Origin: Dromaius novaehollandiae
Taxonomy: Eukaryota > Chordata > Aves > Casuariiformes > Dromaiidae
Direction of reading: 5' to 3'
Assembly (NCBI RefSeq): GCF_036370855.1
Contig: NC_088102.1
Location: forward strand, 41,515,835 to 41,579,834
DNA: 64,000 bases
Shown here: positions 36,080 through 49,194 of the stretch, one piece after another
How the letters are laid out: each line of letters opens with the position of its first letter
Numbering within the stretch: the stretch's first letter is position 1
The notes under the pieces: generated by a model
What the model saw: only the letters and a program-made list of their open reading frames with translations
What the model was told of the DNA's origin: nothing
Database searches by the model: none
Program-made: the position numbers and the translations under genes

Positions 36080-39000
36080 CCCTAAGGCGGCCACATTAAT
36101 TGGCTATGAGCTACCTTTGGAGGGAGCAGAGTCTCCACCCCTGCTCTTAATGCTATACCACCACATGTTAGGTCAGAGTACAGTTCTGTAGTCTCTGTTA
36201 GGATGTTAGCAAGGCAAATACCTCATCTTAAAATGAAGGTGATAACAAGGCACAAAGAATATAAATTACTTGTCAGCAGTGACATTGAAAGAAAGGGAAA
36301 AAGCTGGAAACAATCTTGCCTCACGTCCTTTGGCACCAGACAATACTTCCTTCCTGTACTGTGGTTTGGGGTTTTTTTTTTTCTTTTTCTTTTTTTGCCT
36401 TCTCTTTCAAGTCTGTTTCTCTTTTCTCATAGTCATCTAAAATTTATAAATATAAGTATAATCTCCTATTAGATCCAGCAAATTCCATGACTGAAAATCA
36501 GAGCAGCCCAGTGGCCTTCTAGGTCAGGGCAAAGGGCAAGACTACCTTTAAATTCTAGGTACATGTTATTTTTTGTCACAGATCATTTTAATTTCAGTAT
36601 GAGCAGCGTGTTGCTCCTACGAATGGATAAAAAGCTCAATGAAAAGATAAATGCAAATGGTTTTCCCCAAAAATATTAACACAGGACTAATATCCAAATC
36701 TGAAACTGTAATACCTGCATTAGAAGAAAGAGGAAAGCTGTGAATGAACAGTTCTGCAATCAGCTTGAAATGAGGCGTAAATCCCATGAAAGAGCTCACA
36801 AAACATTTCACCAGCTTTCACCAGTTCAATTAGGAAAAAGAATATTAAAAACACTTCACGCTAAAAGAAGAGATCAAGAATAAGATTTTACTTAAGATTT
36901 TTTAAAGGCAAAACAATAGCCATTGACTCCCTGGTATGGATGTGACTTACTGGACATTTTAACCCAACCAATACCTTAGAAAATACCCCTCACTAATTTC
37001 CGGCAGACAGACCTCCTTAAGAACTTGCTTGTATAGCCCCAGGCACAGCATTGCATCTTTCACCATCAGATCAGATCCCACAATTTGCTTTTGACAAAAG
37101 GGACACCTATAAATCCTCAAAGATCTATATGAAGTCCACACCTTCGCTACATGTTATTCAAATGGAGACAGTAAACAGCCACAATATAACCATACTGGCT
37201 CAGAATCTGGAATTAAGAAAAATGGTTTAATTGTAGGCTTATCTACACCATACAGCCTGAGATTTAGAGAACAGGTTCAGTGTTTTGCAGTAGCTCTCAT
37301 GATATGAAGAGCAGGAGACCCAACCTATCCTACACAGACTTGAATAATTCTCACACTTCAGTACACTCTTTAGTAGATTGCTGCTCAGATTTCTGAGGAG
37401 GGACTATAGAAGCAAATGAAGTGGTTTAGTCCAATTTATATTTAAAACAAACATTTCTCCCCCAAATTCATTATGTTTTCTTTTGAAGTGGAAAGCCATG
37501 GCTGAAAGTCCTCCAAATTAATCAAACCTGAACTTTACTTCTTGAAGAAATTATTTTTCTGTGCCAGACACCAAAGAGTTGCTGTAAACATCACTGCCAT
37601 CTCAGCTCTTTGTCAGACCAATGTGTGAACCAGTTGGAGTACCAGGTTTTCTTGCCTGGTTTTTGTCATGCAACCCTTTAAGTCTGCTGTTGGGAGAGCA
37701 GATGGACTGAAGTTAGCACTTATAGCTAGAGCTCCAAATCTAGGGATAGTTTCAATATCAGTATCTTTCATCGAGGAGACATTAAAAATATTAAATATCT
37801 GCCTACCTTGGCCTCTTTTTATTTTGTGTGTGCATAAACATATGCGTTTGTTTTGGGGTTGTTTTTTGAAAACAAAGTTTTGCAGTCTAACACTCAGTCT
37901 TCCACAAACATCAACAGTAACTTCGTAATACTGTAATACAGAATACTGTTCTTCAGGATTGGAATAGATTATTGGTTGAGATCTGTCACTACTGAAAAGT
38001 CCACTTCTGCTTAAAACAAACAAAAAACCCTAAAAGCCAATTCTGCGTCACACAAACCCACTTACACAGTTACCACACAAATGCCAGGCAGGAAGCATCT
38101 TGTGGGTATAGCTCTGTTTTACTATCAACTTCAAATATTAAACGCACTGTCCCTTTAAGTAAATATCCTCGTACACATGGCCAACTATTGTTGACGGTGA
38201 CAAGTATTTGGGCTGTCTTTGGTCTCACAACTGCCTAATGATACCTCTGACAGAAGTGCCTTGTGGAGAAGTCCAGAAACTCCTTAAAAAGCAGCAGTGC
38301 AACCTGAAGTCCAGTGAAAGCTCTATTGCCCGTGCTGCAGAGATGCCTTGCTTCTTTATGACAAGTCTGCCCAAGTTTCTTTTCTCTCCTGTGCTGTACA
38401 ACTTAACAAATATATGCTTATGTCACTGTAATAGAAAAAACTGCCTCCTGAAATACATGTGTATGCAGGCTGATTTACTCACCTAAAAATGCAAGGACAG
38501 ACTACCTGAATGAGGAAACTGAATCTTCCAATATGCAATTTATTAATAGCAATTATTATTTAATAAAAGCTCTTCCAGCTGTGGAAGAAAACTTCACAAA
38601 GCTAGGATTCAAATCTGTATTTTATATCTGTTATTAACAAAGGCCTCTAGCCTTTGTTATCTTAATTTCCTCTGTAGGTAAAAGTAAGATAACTAGGTTT
38701 ATTTATATTGGAAATGAAAAACCTTATTTGAAAAAAGCTTTGTTTGTATTTAAAAGAATAAATAAGAGCACTGATTTAAATGAAATTTGTTGTGAGGTAC
38801 TCCACTATTCACTGTTTACAGGCATACAACCTAAGCACATTATCATGTATTCCAAACTTTCTGGGTTTTTAATACCTTGATGCTTCAAAGGTTTATTCTT
38901 TTCATCACAAATTCAAATTTAAATAGCTTATAAACAGTGCCACATTCTTATTTTCATGTTCTTAGGCAATATAAGATCATTTTTGTTACAGGACAAATTT

Positions 39001-40954
39001 TTTGTATAGGGCATTTTCTATGGAAACAAGTAACAGCCATAGCAAAATAAGTCAGCTGGTACCATACCTGAAATATTTCATTTTTGCTAAAGAAAGAATA
39101 ACATTAAAGCAAAAAAGCAACACGGAGTCAAAATAGCTCTCATATATTTAAGAAACGTCTTCTTTCCTATTGAAGCATTTTGCCTTCTTGCACATATTTA
39201 GAAAGCCATGATAACAAAGACTACTTCAGTACTGAAATTAAATTAGAAAAATGAAGCCCATAAACAAATGCAAAATTTTGCACAATTATTTTTTTGCAAT
39301 AAAACCCTTTACATGCAAGAGACTTCCAAATGTGCAAAGAGGACAGCTTGAACTTTAGGAATAATAAAAATGCTCACCTTTACAGTAATACTTTTTAATT
39401 CTTAGTTTTCATTTATAATATTTTCATTTATTTCCTCTCAAAATCCATGAACATGCTTGCTAAACAAATACCCTCATAGAATGGCTGCACAATTTATTCA
39501 TGCTATGTTACAATGGCTTCCAAATAAACTTATACTTTTAATTCAATGTAACACAGATTATATTACAAATATTCCAAAAATCTACCATGTCTCATACAGG
39601 GTAATGCCTAGACATTGTCAAAAAAATTCTAAGAGAATAGTTCAACTTGGGATTTGCTAAGTCACAAAACCAAACTGTACCATAGGGGCAGTCTGGTTTC
39701 CCTGCCAGTTTCTCACACACCACACACACACGCGGGTCTTTGGCATCCTAAATTATCCTCACTGGAATTGCCTAAAGCAGTCAGAATGCTTTCGGGCTGT
39801 GACTTATCTCCTCTCACCAAGAATCTGGCATGGCTAGGATTTTGTTCTGAAATGGTAAAAAGAACAAGTTTGAAACAGGAAAATACTTCACTAAACTCTT
39901 CTCTACCCAAGTGTAGCAATTTCCCACAAACACAGCAAACTCTCCTTTCAGGAAGTGCTTGAAAGGAGGAACAACACTTGATGGAGGAAGAAATAAAGCC
40001 TGAAAATAAAGACAGTCTAATGGCAAACTATGAAGTAAAACTCTGGAAGCCACCCATAAGCATTTTTAACATATGGCACTTTGTTTTAACTTAGTTTCCA
40101 ATGGTCTAAGGGTGCTAATTCATGATCAAGAATCTGAACCGTTAAATACACTGTGAAACTGCACAGAACAGTTGACCCGCATTGTTATAAAATTCTAAAT
40201 AATAATGTAATTTATGATAGATTACAAATAAGACATAAAAGATTCAGGAATCCAGAAGGGGATGCTCAAAGAAGTAGAGACATGCACAGAGGCAGCAGAT
40301 ACAGCTCCACTTAAGTGCACATGGGTAAGTGGGGTTTCAAACCACATGGCCTCCTCAAACAACCTGGTAACCAAACAGAAATGCACTTTCATCCCATAAG
40401 CTATACCATAACAAGGCAACCTGTAGCCTATTCAGAGCCTAGGAACTAGTTTGAACTTCAGACTTCATCACAACGCACACTGCAGACACGGGGACAAGCA
40501 TTTCAGCAGCTCTAGTGCCCCACAGCGCGTAGCTGCCAAGAACAGATTCCCATTTACCTGCGCTGAAGTGTAGCTGATTAGGTAGACGAAAATCAGCCAT
40601 ACAATACCAGCACCATCCCACAACCAAACTGCAATGCCAAGTCAGTGGTTTAAAACGCCTTATTAGTAGAAAGCCCTTAACAAAAGACAAGAACCACCAC
40701 CCTGCTCAAAATTAACACATCTTGGTCACTACAGCTCTAATAATACTAAAAGTAGCATTATGAAAAATATTGAATTATAATAAAAAAATTAGTATTATAT
40801 TCAAGTTCAAAAGAACAGTCCTCCTTTATACACAGTACTCTCTAATACCACAAGGAAAAAAATAAACAAACAAACAAAAACCAAAACCCTGCTTTGTTCC
40901 CAGGAAAACTAAGTTATAAATGTGATGAGGGATTTGAGAGTGTGTAATAAAATA

Positions 40955-40992
40955 GTGTGCATATATGTGTATATATATACACACATGCACAT
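40955..40992. repeat. AT/GT-rich palindrome
   Basis: TGTGTATATATATACACA at 40966-40983 is a perfect 18-bp palindrome, flanked by GTGCAT and ATGCAC arms. It is an alternating purine-pyrimidine microsatellite that can extrude as a hairpin. Confidence 0.8.
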
Positions 40993-43900
40993 ATAAATAT
41001 ACAAATTTTTTTTCCAAAATAAATACGACAAGACTATTACAACACACATTATTATACTCTATCCCCTCCTATTGGTAAGCTATGACAGGGAGCGCCGAGC
41101 AATTTTTCATGCAAGAAAATATACAGCAAAGGAGGAATAAAGCCTGAATACTGACTTGATTCCACTTGCTATCTCTGTATGTCCCAACACTGAACATATA
41201 ACACATCAGCAACAAATTTCGTAAAATACACATATATCAATATCTATCTCAGAACTGGTTCTCGGTTTGTTGCCTCAGTCATCAATAGCATTTAACTTGT
41301 TCTAATCTTTATCAATACTTGGGTCGAACTTAATATAGGATAACTTCAAAATTAATCTTCAAAAACGGAAGGCTACAAGATAAAGCTTTATTCTATGGTT
41401 TTGCCCTAGGCCCTTCAAAATGGCTTCATACTGATTTTTTTTTTTAAACACTAATCACTTTGCAGCCCCCTCCAAATCTAGCTTTTCCCAGTTTTTAACT
41501 TCTTGATCAACACCAGCTGTCAAAGCAACAAGAGGCATTGATGTGATTTACTAGCACATAAAAGCTACTGCTGCATTCGTTTTTGAGAGGTGTGAATTTC
41601 AAAGAATATCTGTCCATCTTCCACACTATACATAGAATAATTAATGCATTATATGGATATAGGCCTGGTGATAAGGTAGCTGGAAGTTAAACCAACCATG
41701 ATAAAAAGCATTAACACTACCAAAAAAGCAGGAAATCAGCAAGATGTATCTCGGCCTCCCCATGTGATCACTTGCTCCTGAAAACGCAAATGTTGGCTCC
41801 AGTCAAAAAAAAAAATTTACATTTTTCTCCAGTGAGAAGAATATAGCTTTTTCATAGTAATTCGTATGCTTTTTAGCTGCTACAGTGGATTAGCAGAGCA
41901 CTGTAGCAGGCCTGCAGTTGGAGACCATTCAGAAACCGAAGTTACGCAACATGTTCAGAGCTGCTTGCTGAGCAGCGTCACGCGGCAGCACACGCCGCTG
42001 GGCCCCGGCGGTGGCACTAGCTGCCAACGAGCTTCCACTGCGAACACAAGTTGCTGGTATGCAGCTACGAAAACTTAAATCATCACTAGAGCAACCATCT
42101 CTTTCAGGGTCCCATACACATAGCACATCTGAGGGATTTCTTGGTTTCAGTGCTCAAATCATGCTAGAGGGAACTATGATTCAAAGCAGGAACAACTCCC
42201 CTCTCACAGATGGCTCTGTGCCACACTACACCAATTATTAGGGGAGGTGCTAAAGATGATATTTCCTTGAATTAGCAGTACATCCCTCCTATTTACAAAT
42301 TGCTCAGTGACAAGTCTTCCATTTGGAGCTGACTCACTAGCCTTGGCTTGCCTGTGCCAGAACTTGCTAACTTTGAGGACACATGTTGCAAAACTTCATG
42401 GCCACTGCCTGCCTGGTTCCCCTAGGTTTGATGTGACAAACACTTAGAGAAGTGGTTTCTCTCTCCCTTTATGTCACTAGAACATAACTAATTGCACTGG
42501 CGACAATATTCCCATTTCTTGTATTTCATTTTAGCATAAATTATAATTTAATATGACCAACACTAAGACTGTATGCAATGCCTCAAAAAGGCAAAAAGAA
42601 AAATTACTTTTTTTTTTTTTTTAAGAAGGCAAACAACAATGCATATCAGCTTTTATCCCTAACATAAGCCCTTTTTATATCCTCATTCCATGCCTTGATT
42701 GGCAAGTCAGAAAAGTGGCAGCTAAACATTCACCAGAGCTCAAGGGAAGATGAGACAAGCCTCTTGAGTAGAAACTCAGCAAGAGTTGCTAAACATATAG
42801 AAACCTCACCCAGCTCAGGAAATCCCCAAGTTGAATATGGTAAGAAATTCGGAAGCATCACGTATGCTTGTCCTGGTTTTATACTCTTATTTTCAGTATC
42901 AGCCTAAAGGACTGCCTGGCAGCTCGAAAGGATAATGTCACCGGAGGGATGAAAGGCAGCAGAGTGCCTCGAAAAGACCTTCTGCAGCTCTGCAGCTACT
43001 GTGCACAGCTGACAGTAAGAGTGAAGATGCAAAAGCACAAATTAATGCCTGGAATGAGCACATCAGCTCTCGAGAGGCCTTCATGCTGCCAGTACACATG
43101 CTGTAATCCTCACTACTATCACTGCTATTCTTACATGCCTCGATGGGTTAAAGGCCAGCATGGGAATGCCCTCCTTTTGCTAATACGCACACAAGGGAAG
43201 TCCAGGCCTAATTCTCCTGAGTACCATAGGATTACTCACGGACACAAAAGTTACCTACTCCTTTGTGCGCACGTCCCAAGAATCCTGGCCAAAAACTTTT
43301 TTTTCCCTGCCAGGTACGTTGTGAGAAGCAGAAGATTTAACATAAGGAATGAATATACCGCATTACTACCTGAAATGAGTCAAGGAAATAAGTGCTTAAA
43401 AGATTTTTCTAAGCACTGTTTCTGTTTTTCCTCAGAAAGTAATTTTTATGTCAAAAACCGAGCGTGACATAGGTAGGTCAGTCAAGACAGGAAGAACAGT
43501 ACAAGGAAAAATGTACAGAGCCTTCAGCAAATCACTGTGTTCTTCATTAAGACACCTGTATTTTACATGAAGTATTTGGTCAACAACCAAAGGAAACTGA
43601 CACCGGTAAGTGGATATATGTGTTCAGCTAAAATAATACATTCTAGTGGAACACTAAGATATTTTAAAGTAGCTTTTCATTATTACAGTACCTTTCATCA
43701 GATGGTACTCAAAACAAGCCTCACAGCTTCATTGACTAAGACATCGGCAATGATGGTTAAAGATAACATTTTTAGAAAGTTGCCTCTAATCTTGGAAAGG
43801 CCAATTTCTGAATATCAGATCTGAAATCTTTTGGATCTGTTGTTTAATGAATTCCAAGTACTTCCAAAACAAAACTAAATTGGTGGAAATTAAAGGTAAC

Positions 43901-44497
43901 CAGCACGTCCAAAAACCAATTCTTAGGTACCTTACGCTGCATCCAAAATAACTTAATTTTGATGGTCTTTCCAAAGTCTTAGCTAGAAGACTTGCTAATA
44001 CAGCATGTCAGTGGCACACTCCCAATGCCTTGCCCTATCCATCAGCCAACACTGCCTGTGAGAGTTACATATTTACTGCTCAGTGATCTTACTAAAAAAG
44101 GGAAAAAAAAAATCACTAAAGCTGAAACAGTGTGTTCAAAACTTGTATCTAGACTAACCTTCCTTTCGACCTTTTATTTTTTTCTGGTCTAACACAGAAA
44201 TTCTCCCCATTGCTTTTCTGTTTCCAAACAAGATAGCTGAACCACAGTTGCTTACTTTAACACATTTGTTTTTTACCACACCAGCATACAAGAAATTAGA
44301 CCGGAGCAGGAATTATGCTAAACCTGCAGGACTATTAGCAAACTCGACCGATTTTCACTTGCTGCATAATCACATTAAGAACATGAATCCACAGATCCCA
44401 CAAGCTTTCAAAATCTTCCATGATTTCAGATAATACAGGCAGTGTTTCTGCTGAGTATTTCAAATTTATGACTTCTACAATCAGCTTCACTCCACTT

Positions 44498-44512
44498 CCC
44501 CCCCCCCCCCCC
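44498..44512. repeat. Poly-C tract (15 C)
   Basis: Uninterrupted run of C inside the MIDEAS 5' intron, about 1.3 kb from the CpG-island promoter. The G-rich complement lies on the sense strand of the gene. Confidence 0.9.
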
Positions 44513-45791
44513 TTCTAATTCTCGGGTAAGGTCAAAGGGGAACTTGGCAGTTCAATACAGTATACATTCTCTTTTTAGCATTTGCAATGCAAATCGAGGT
44601 TTTGTTCAGTACAGAAGTCTTGCACAATAGCCTGTGTATACGTACTCGTTCCAACAATGCTGTCCTATGCAATCACTCTGTAATTACACACAGTCATAAA
44701 GCTGCTGCTGTTGCTGCTTGGAACTGCAGTCTCGCCCTCTAAACAACCTAATATCAGTCTCTGCATTAGGACACTTCTCTCTCTCTTCCCCTCCCTTGGC
44801 TGCTTACTGCTTGCTCCAGTACAGACGGCCCCTTCCACTGTGCCCAAAGCATCAAGGCAGGATGTAATCAAATTATTTTAGGTATTATCTAAAATAAGCT
44901 ATCTGTTTTAAAGAGAATGTCAAGTAAATCTCTGTTGAGCAAAGAGAATATTGCTTTAATTCTGCAGGCTGCAACCACACAAGGCTTCACAAACCAAAAT
45001 AAATCTTGCTTATGCCTATTAAAAACCGTAAGTATTATATAAGACGCTCACAGATGTGCGTGGGTGTATTGTCAGCCTTCACCGGTAAACTGCAAAGAAA
45101 CAGTCCTCTTCAGTTGCTGTCATAGAAAGCCGTACAATTCAGAGCACGGGGTTTTCAGAAATTATCTAATCGATCCCTCCTCGCCACCCCCACTGCATAA
45201 ATCCCATTAGAGGAATATAATCGTTGCAAATCAAGAGGCACCGTGCGTTTAAGAAGCAACTGAAAAGGCTGTTTCTTCGAGCTTCCTTTCTACGAGCCAA
45301 AGCAGCTGCAGGAGAGCGTGTCCGCCCCGCCGCACGCCCAGCTGCCCCAGCTCCGCACCGAGCGGGCAGAGACGGGGTGGGGGGAATAAAACAGGGAGGA
45401 AAGAAAACCTCACACACCCATAAAGCCCCAGCGACAGGCAGCTCGTCCAGTCACAGCCTCCGCGCGCTGCTGCGGCCAGGCAGCAGCAAAGTGCCACCTC
45501 CGCACGAAGGAGCTCGCCTCCCGGGCGAAGACCCGCGCTAAGCCGCGCGCAGCCGGCGCCCCGGGCCGCGCTGCCCCCGCCGCGGCGCTGCTGCGCGGCC
45601 CCGCCGCCCCCTCACCTCCGCGGGTGTTCTTCCTCCTCATCTTGCAGCCAGCACCCACAAACAAAGCAATCGACGCTCCCCCTCCTCGAGGTACCCCCCC
45701 CCGCCAAAATGGCAGGAAAACGGAAGCAAACCGAGCGAAAAAATTTAAACTGCGGAAAAAAGAAGGAAGGGAACGAAAGGGGCTTGCTCAC

Positions 45792-45880
45792 CTGGAGGCG
45801 AGGCAGGGCGGCGGCGGCGGGCTCCCGCGGCGGCGCTGAGCAGCGGAGGGAAAAAAAAAAAAAGGAAAAAAAAAAAAAAA
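45792..45880 (-). other. MIDEAS: Candidate non-coding first exon of MIDEAS
   Basis: Bounded on the 3' side by the donor CTCCAG before GTGAGC. The right end (transcription start) is a guess at the edge of the purine-rich run. An alternative first exon could end at the second donor, 45616. Spliced to the leader acceptor at 14043, either gives a leader without a coding extension: a minus-strand ATG at 45640 (MRRKNTRG) would run into a stop in the leader. Confidence 0.35.
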
Positions 45881-45881
45881 T
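45849..45881. repeat. Interrupted poly-A tract
   Basis: Two long A runs separated by GG, inside the CpG island. On the MIDEAS sense strand this is poly-T, close to the presumed transcription start. Confidence 0.9.
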
Positions 45882-48800
45882 ACTTTGTTTCTTTCTCTCC
45901 GGGACTCAGGGAAAGCGTCACTTCCTAGTGCGGTAAGCGGGGAGGCTCCCGGGCCCGGGCTCCTCAACTCCTCCTCCTCCCGCCTTCCTCCTCCCGCCCC
46001 CCCGCCCTCCGCAGCTGCAGCTCCCTGCCGCTACTCGCCCTCCGCCGGCGCGGCCGGGCCCCCTGCCCTTCTCAGGGCTGGGCCTGACCTGCCGGGCTCG
46101 GCTCTTGCTGCCCGTTACCGGGCGGCGGCGGCGGCGGGGGAGCGGCCGAGCAGCGGGGCGCGGAGGGGCCGCAGCCCTCCCCTGGCAGGCGGCCCCTGCC
46201 CACGGGCCCTGCTTAGCGCCCCGCAGAACTTGGAGGTGTCATGGCCCGGCTCCAGCGCCAGCCTCCAAGCGTGGCTGGGCTCTGCGGCCCTCTCGCTGAA
46301 GGAGAAAAAGCTCGAAGCTTTTTGTTTTTTAAGGAACCACTTGTACCACAGGAAAGCACGCTTTCTGTTCCCCCTTTTTGGCCCTTTCTTTCGCAGCTCT
46401 TTCTGAAGAAAGAGTGGAAAGCCGGGGAAGGGAGAAAGGTTTTGTATCTAGTACAAATCCTCAGATCGTCTCTATGCCATCGGCTGTTTGACCAAACACC
46501 TGAAATTTCTTTTTATGAGGAAAATCACTCCTTCCAAGCAGCAGGAATACTGCTGAGGTTTCTACAAACATTCAGACCATCTACTGGAATCTGGCTTCCT
46601 CTGTTGCTCCGGCTGAGAATTAAAAGAAAAAAACCAAGCCCAAGCCCAAGGCCCCACAGCGCGCTGGTGAACGGAGGCACACGGCCCCGCGTGAGGCAGC
46701 TGCGGCTTCACCATTGCCCCCCCCCGGATGCTGCCTCAACACTTCGGGGGCCATCGTTAGCGATCAGCAAAACTTCCAGAACATAAAATGACATTTAGAC
46801 GCTGGTCAAAGACCTCAACTCTCATCCAGCGAAACATGCCAAGCAGGGTGGAAATGCCAACCAGTCTTCCCTCAGTGTGCATGTAGCCACGTGTTCACCT
46901 TCATCCAGTGTGCACAGGTCAGTGTAGCATTTTTCAGACTGGGAGGGCAATTTCACTTCTAGCACGTACTGCTTTATAGAGTGAAACGTGACTAATTTTT
47001 GCTCCGTTCACTCTAGCATTTCTTTCACAATAGTTTCTGGATCCTCTGCAGAACTTTTCACCAGGGAATCTCAAGACGCATGGAAATGGGAGCCCAAAGA
47101 AGTGACTTACCATGACTACAAAGCCTATCTGATGCATAGCCAGGTCTCTCTGATGCGTGCCAGGTCAGTAGTCCGATTACCACACCCGACCTTTTCCTTT
47201 CACAGCACAGAGAACAATAGTGAGAGACACGGAGGTGAAGAGTCAAATAGTAGCCACAGGTACTACCGATAAAGTTTCTTAACAGGAAGCAGTTTCCTAC
47301 CCAAAAATAAAGGGTAAACCCCTGAACTCAGTGACATGGATAGTAAGAAGTCATATTCACTTCAGTGAAGCCAGGATATCAGCTGTAATTTCTTGACTCA
47401 GCATTGCATCTCCTCTCCTACAAAAGACTTTTTTTTTCTTTTGATGCAACACTGGCTGAATAGGATGTTCAAAGAAGGCTCTTCAATACTACCATTAATA
47501 CCTCTACTCTTTTAAACTCCTGAACGGATAGAAACAGTAGGTGGGTAACTATTCAGGTCAACACAGAAAGAATACTCACAACTGCTCACAAGTTACCTAA
47601 TATGTAAAGCAAATTTAAGTAATTGAAAATACGATGACTAAAACAGAAGTTAAAGGGATACAACGCATTAGTTTGATTTGTCCTAATTTAAAAAAAAAGA
47701 CAAATTCCTTAATCTAGAATTATTTCCTTCTCTGTTATAGGATGTAAGGCAATCAGTATTTTCCATGAAGCACATCAGCTGTGGCTAAGATTCAAACTAC
47801 TTATCTCAATTTCCACTCAAAAAAAATCAGTCTGCTTTGACTGTAAATCATGCTGTAACAGTAAAGTGTAGCTCTTCCTTACAACCAGAACAAATGTGTG
47901 TTGTACTTCATCCGTTTAGCATTTGGGAAGTGAAATGATGAGCAGAGCCTCATGTTTCACAATACATAATTGTGTAGCAGACAATGAGAGAAATGTCATC
48001 ATCTGGCTACAGAGGCTAACATTGTGGGGACCAGGAAGTACACTTTCTACCCTTGTCTTGGAGAAATTTTAACATTGGCAAATTTTGATAGTTCTTTGTC
48101 CCCTGAATAATGTATTGGGAAGGTAGGTAGGAATCCATTCTTTCCTGTTCTAAAGACGACATAGTAAGCTTTCAAGCCCAAAGCTGAAAAACACTAAGAT
48201 GCAAAATCTTTAGGAAAAGATGGTACTTTTTTCCTAGACATAGAAACTGGGATAGGAAAAATTTGCAAACCTGTAGGCAACACAAGCCAGTTTATAGATT
48301 TCAGATAGAAGAAGCACACTTCAAAGCCACCATGGCATGAGGAATATTTGTACAGCTGCATTACTGTTCATCTTACTGAGAGAAAACAGCTTTATGAAAC
48401 ATTTTGTAAAGATTTTGCCATTATGCATCTTCTATTGTTTCTCTGTTCCTCATATTATGCAGCCCTCATAACATTTTCTTCAGACTAGCCATCATAATTT
48501 TCTTTCTTGCAGTAGTAGCTTTTGCTATCCCTTATTTTCTTTTTCTTCAGGATATACAGAGACTGCATTTAGGCTGTGCTTCCATCAGTTTAACAGTAAC
48601 AAAATTCAATACACATATATACCCTGTTATGTCATTATTCTATTACTACATTAAAGCAGGAGAGTAGAAGATTTCCTAGTTATCATCATATAAAATCCTT
48701 AAGCTTCTTTGGCTTGTATAAACACATCTGGTGCTGTAGCAACATCAACTCCTATCATTAATAAACTAGATTACACTGAGTCACAATTTGGATTAAAGAC

Positions 48801-49194
48801 TATGCTTTGTATACTTATGTTTTGCAAAACTGGGACATACTTTCAGTAGGTGGCACTCTTTCCACCAAATTAGAGTAGAGCTAATGCCATGTTCTCTTTC
48901 TACCTGTCATGAGTTGAATGAGCGCTCCAACACTCTGGGAGGTGATACAGAGCTTTTAGTTCTCTCCAAAACTAAATACAAAATGAAGGCCCTCCTCACT
49001 ATTGCTAATAATAACTACAGCCTTTGTAACTGAAGTATTAGGTTCCATTAAGCCTATAACTTTCAACTGATAATCACATTGTCTACTAAAACTTCCTCTG
49101 AAATTTCCACTGGATGTGATATTTTTCTTCAAAAATGAATAACGGCACAAAACAGTAATGAATAGCCTCTGTGTTTATCCCACAGATACGTTCA

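Larger units (their letters stand above)
14044..45791 (-). other. MIDEAS: Large 5' intron(s) of MIDEAS
   Basis: About 31.7 kb between the leader acceptor at 14043/14044 and the candidate first-exon donor. No protein-coding homology was found on either strand. Contents noted separately are MIR-like SINEs (20.3, 24.1, 26.2 and 26.9 kb), GC-rich patches at 15.7-16.06 and 28.05-28.49 kb, simple repeats and a 43-bp tandem duplication. Further non-coding leader exons could hide here and cannot be called without transcripts. Confidence 0.6.
1..45880 (-). other. MIDEAS: MIDEAS (ELMSAN1) gene body, 3' part missing
   Basis: Span of the one recognised protein gene, read right to left. MIDEAS is a nuclear ELM2/SANT protein that scaffolds HDAC1/2 with DNTTIP1 in the mitotic deacetylase complex (family knowledge). 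The product was recognised from collinear matches to the recalled human protein: the MNLQAQ start, the PFPRRSRRLSKEG motif, the QSTRRRRRVSQEANLL block, PLIIPVSVPVR, PSVIVTRRRS, KPKQRPRPEPL and EVTPPVL. Four coding exons with consistent phases encode residues 1-728 plus two bases of codon 729. The human protein is about 1,045 residues, so roughly the last 30 percent, including ELM2 and SANT, is beyond position 1. The right boundary is inferred from a CpG island and splice donors and is approximate. Confidence 0.93.
45290..46260. promoter_or_regulatory. MIDEAS: CpG-island promoter of MIDEAS
   Basis: About 1 kb of very high GC and CpG density in AT-rich surroundings, at the 5' end of the minus-strand gene. 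On the minus strand it has two good donors: CTCCAG before GTGAGCAAG (last exon base 45792) and GCGGAG before GTGAGGGG (last base 45616). The minus-strand motif GGAAGTGACGC at 45915-45925 resembles the ETS/CRE composite common in housekeeping promoters and lies just upstream of the presumed start. A plus-strand donor, GTGCG before GTAAGC (45932/45933), may serve a divergent transcript. No TATA box is obvious. Assignment to MIDEAS is by position and strand. Confidence 0.7.

Noticed and set aside
38530-38660. Possible further MIR-like fragment (AAGCTAGGATTCAAATCTGT)
   Set aside because: Only a short resemblance to the MIR tail. The surrounding sequence does not extend the match.
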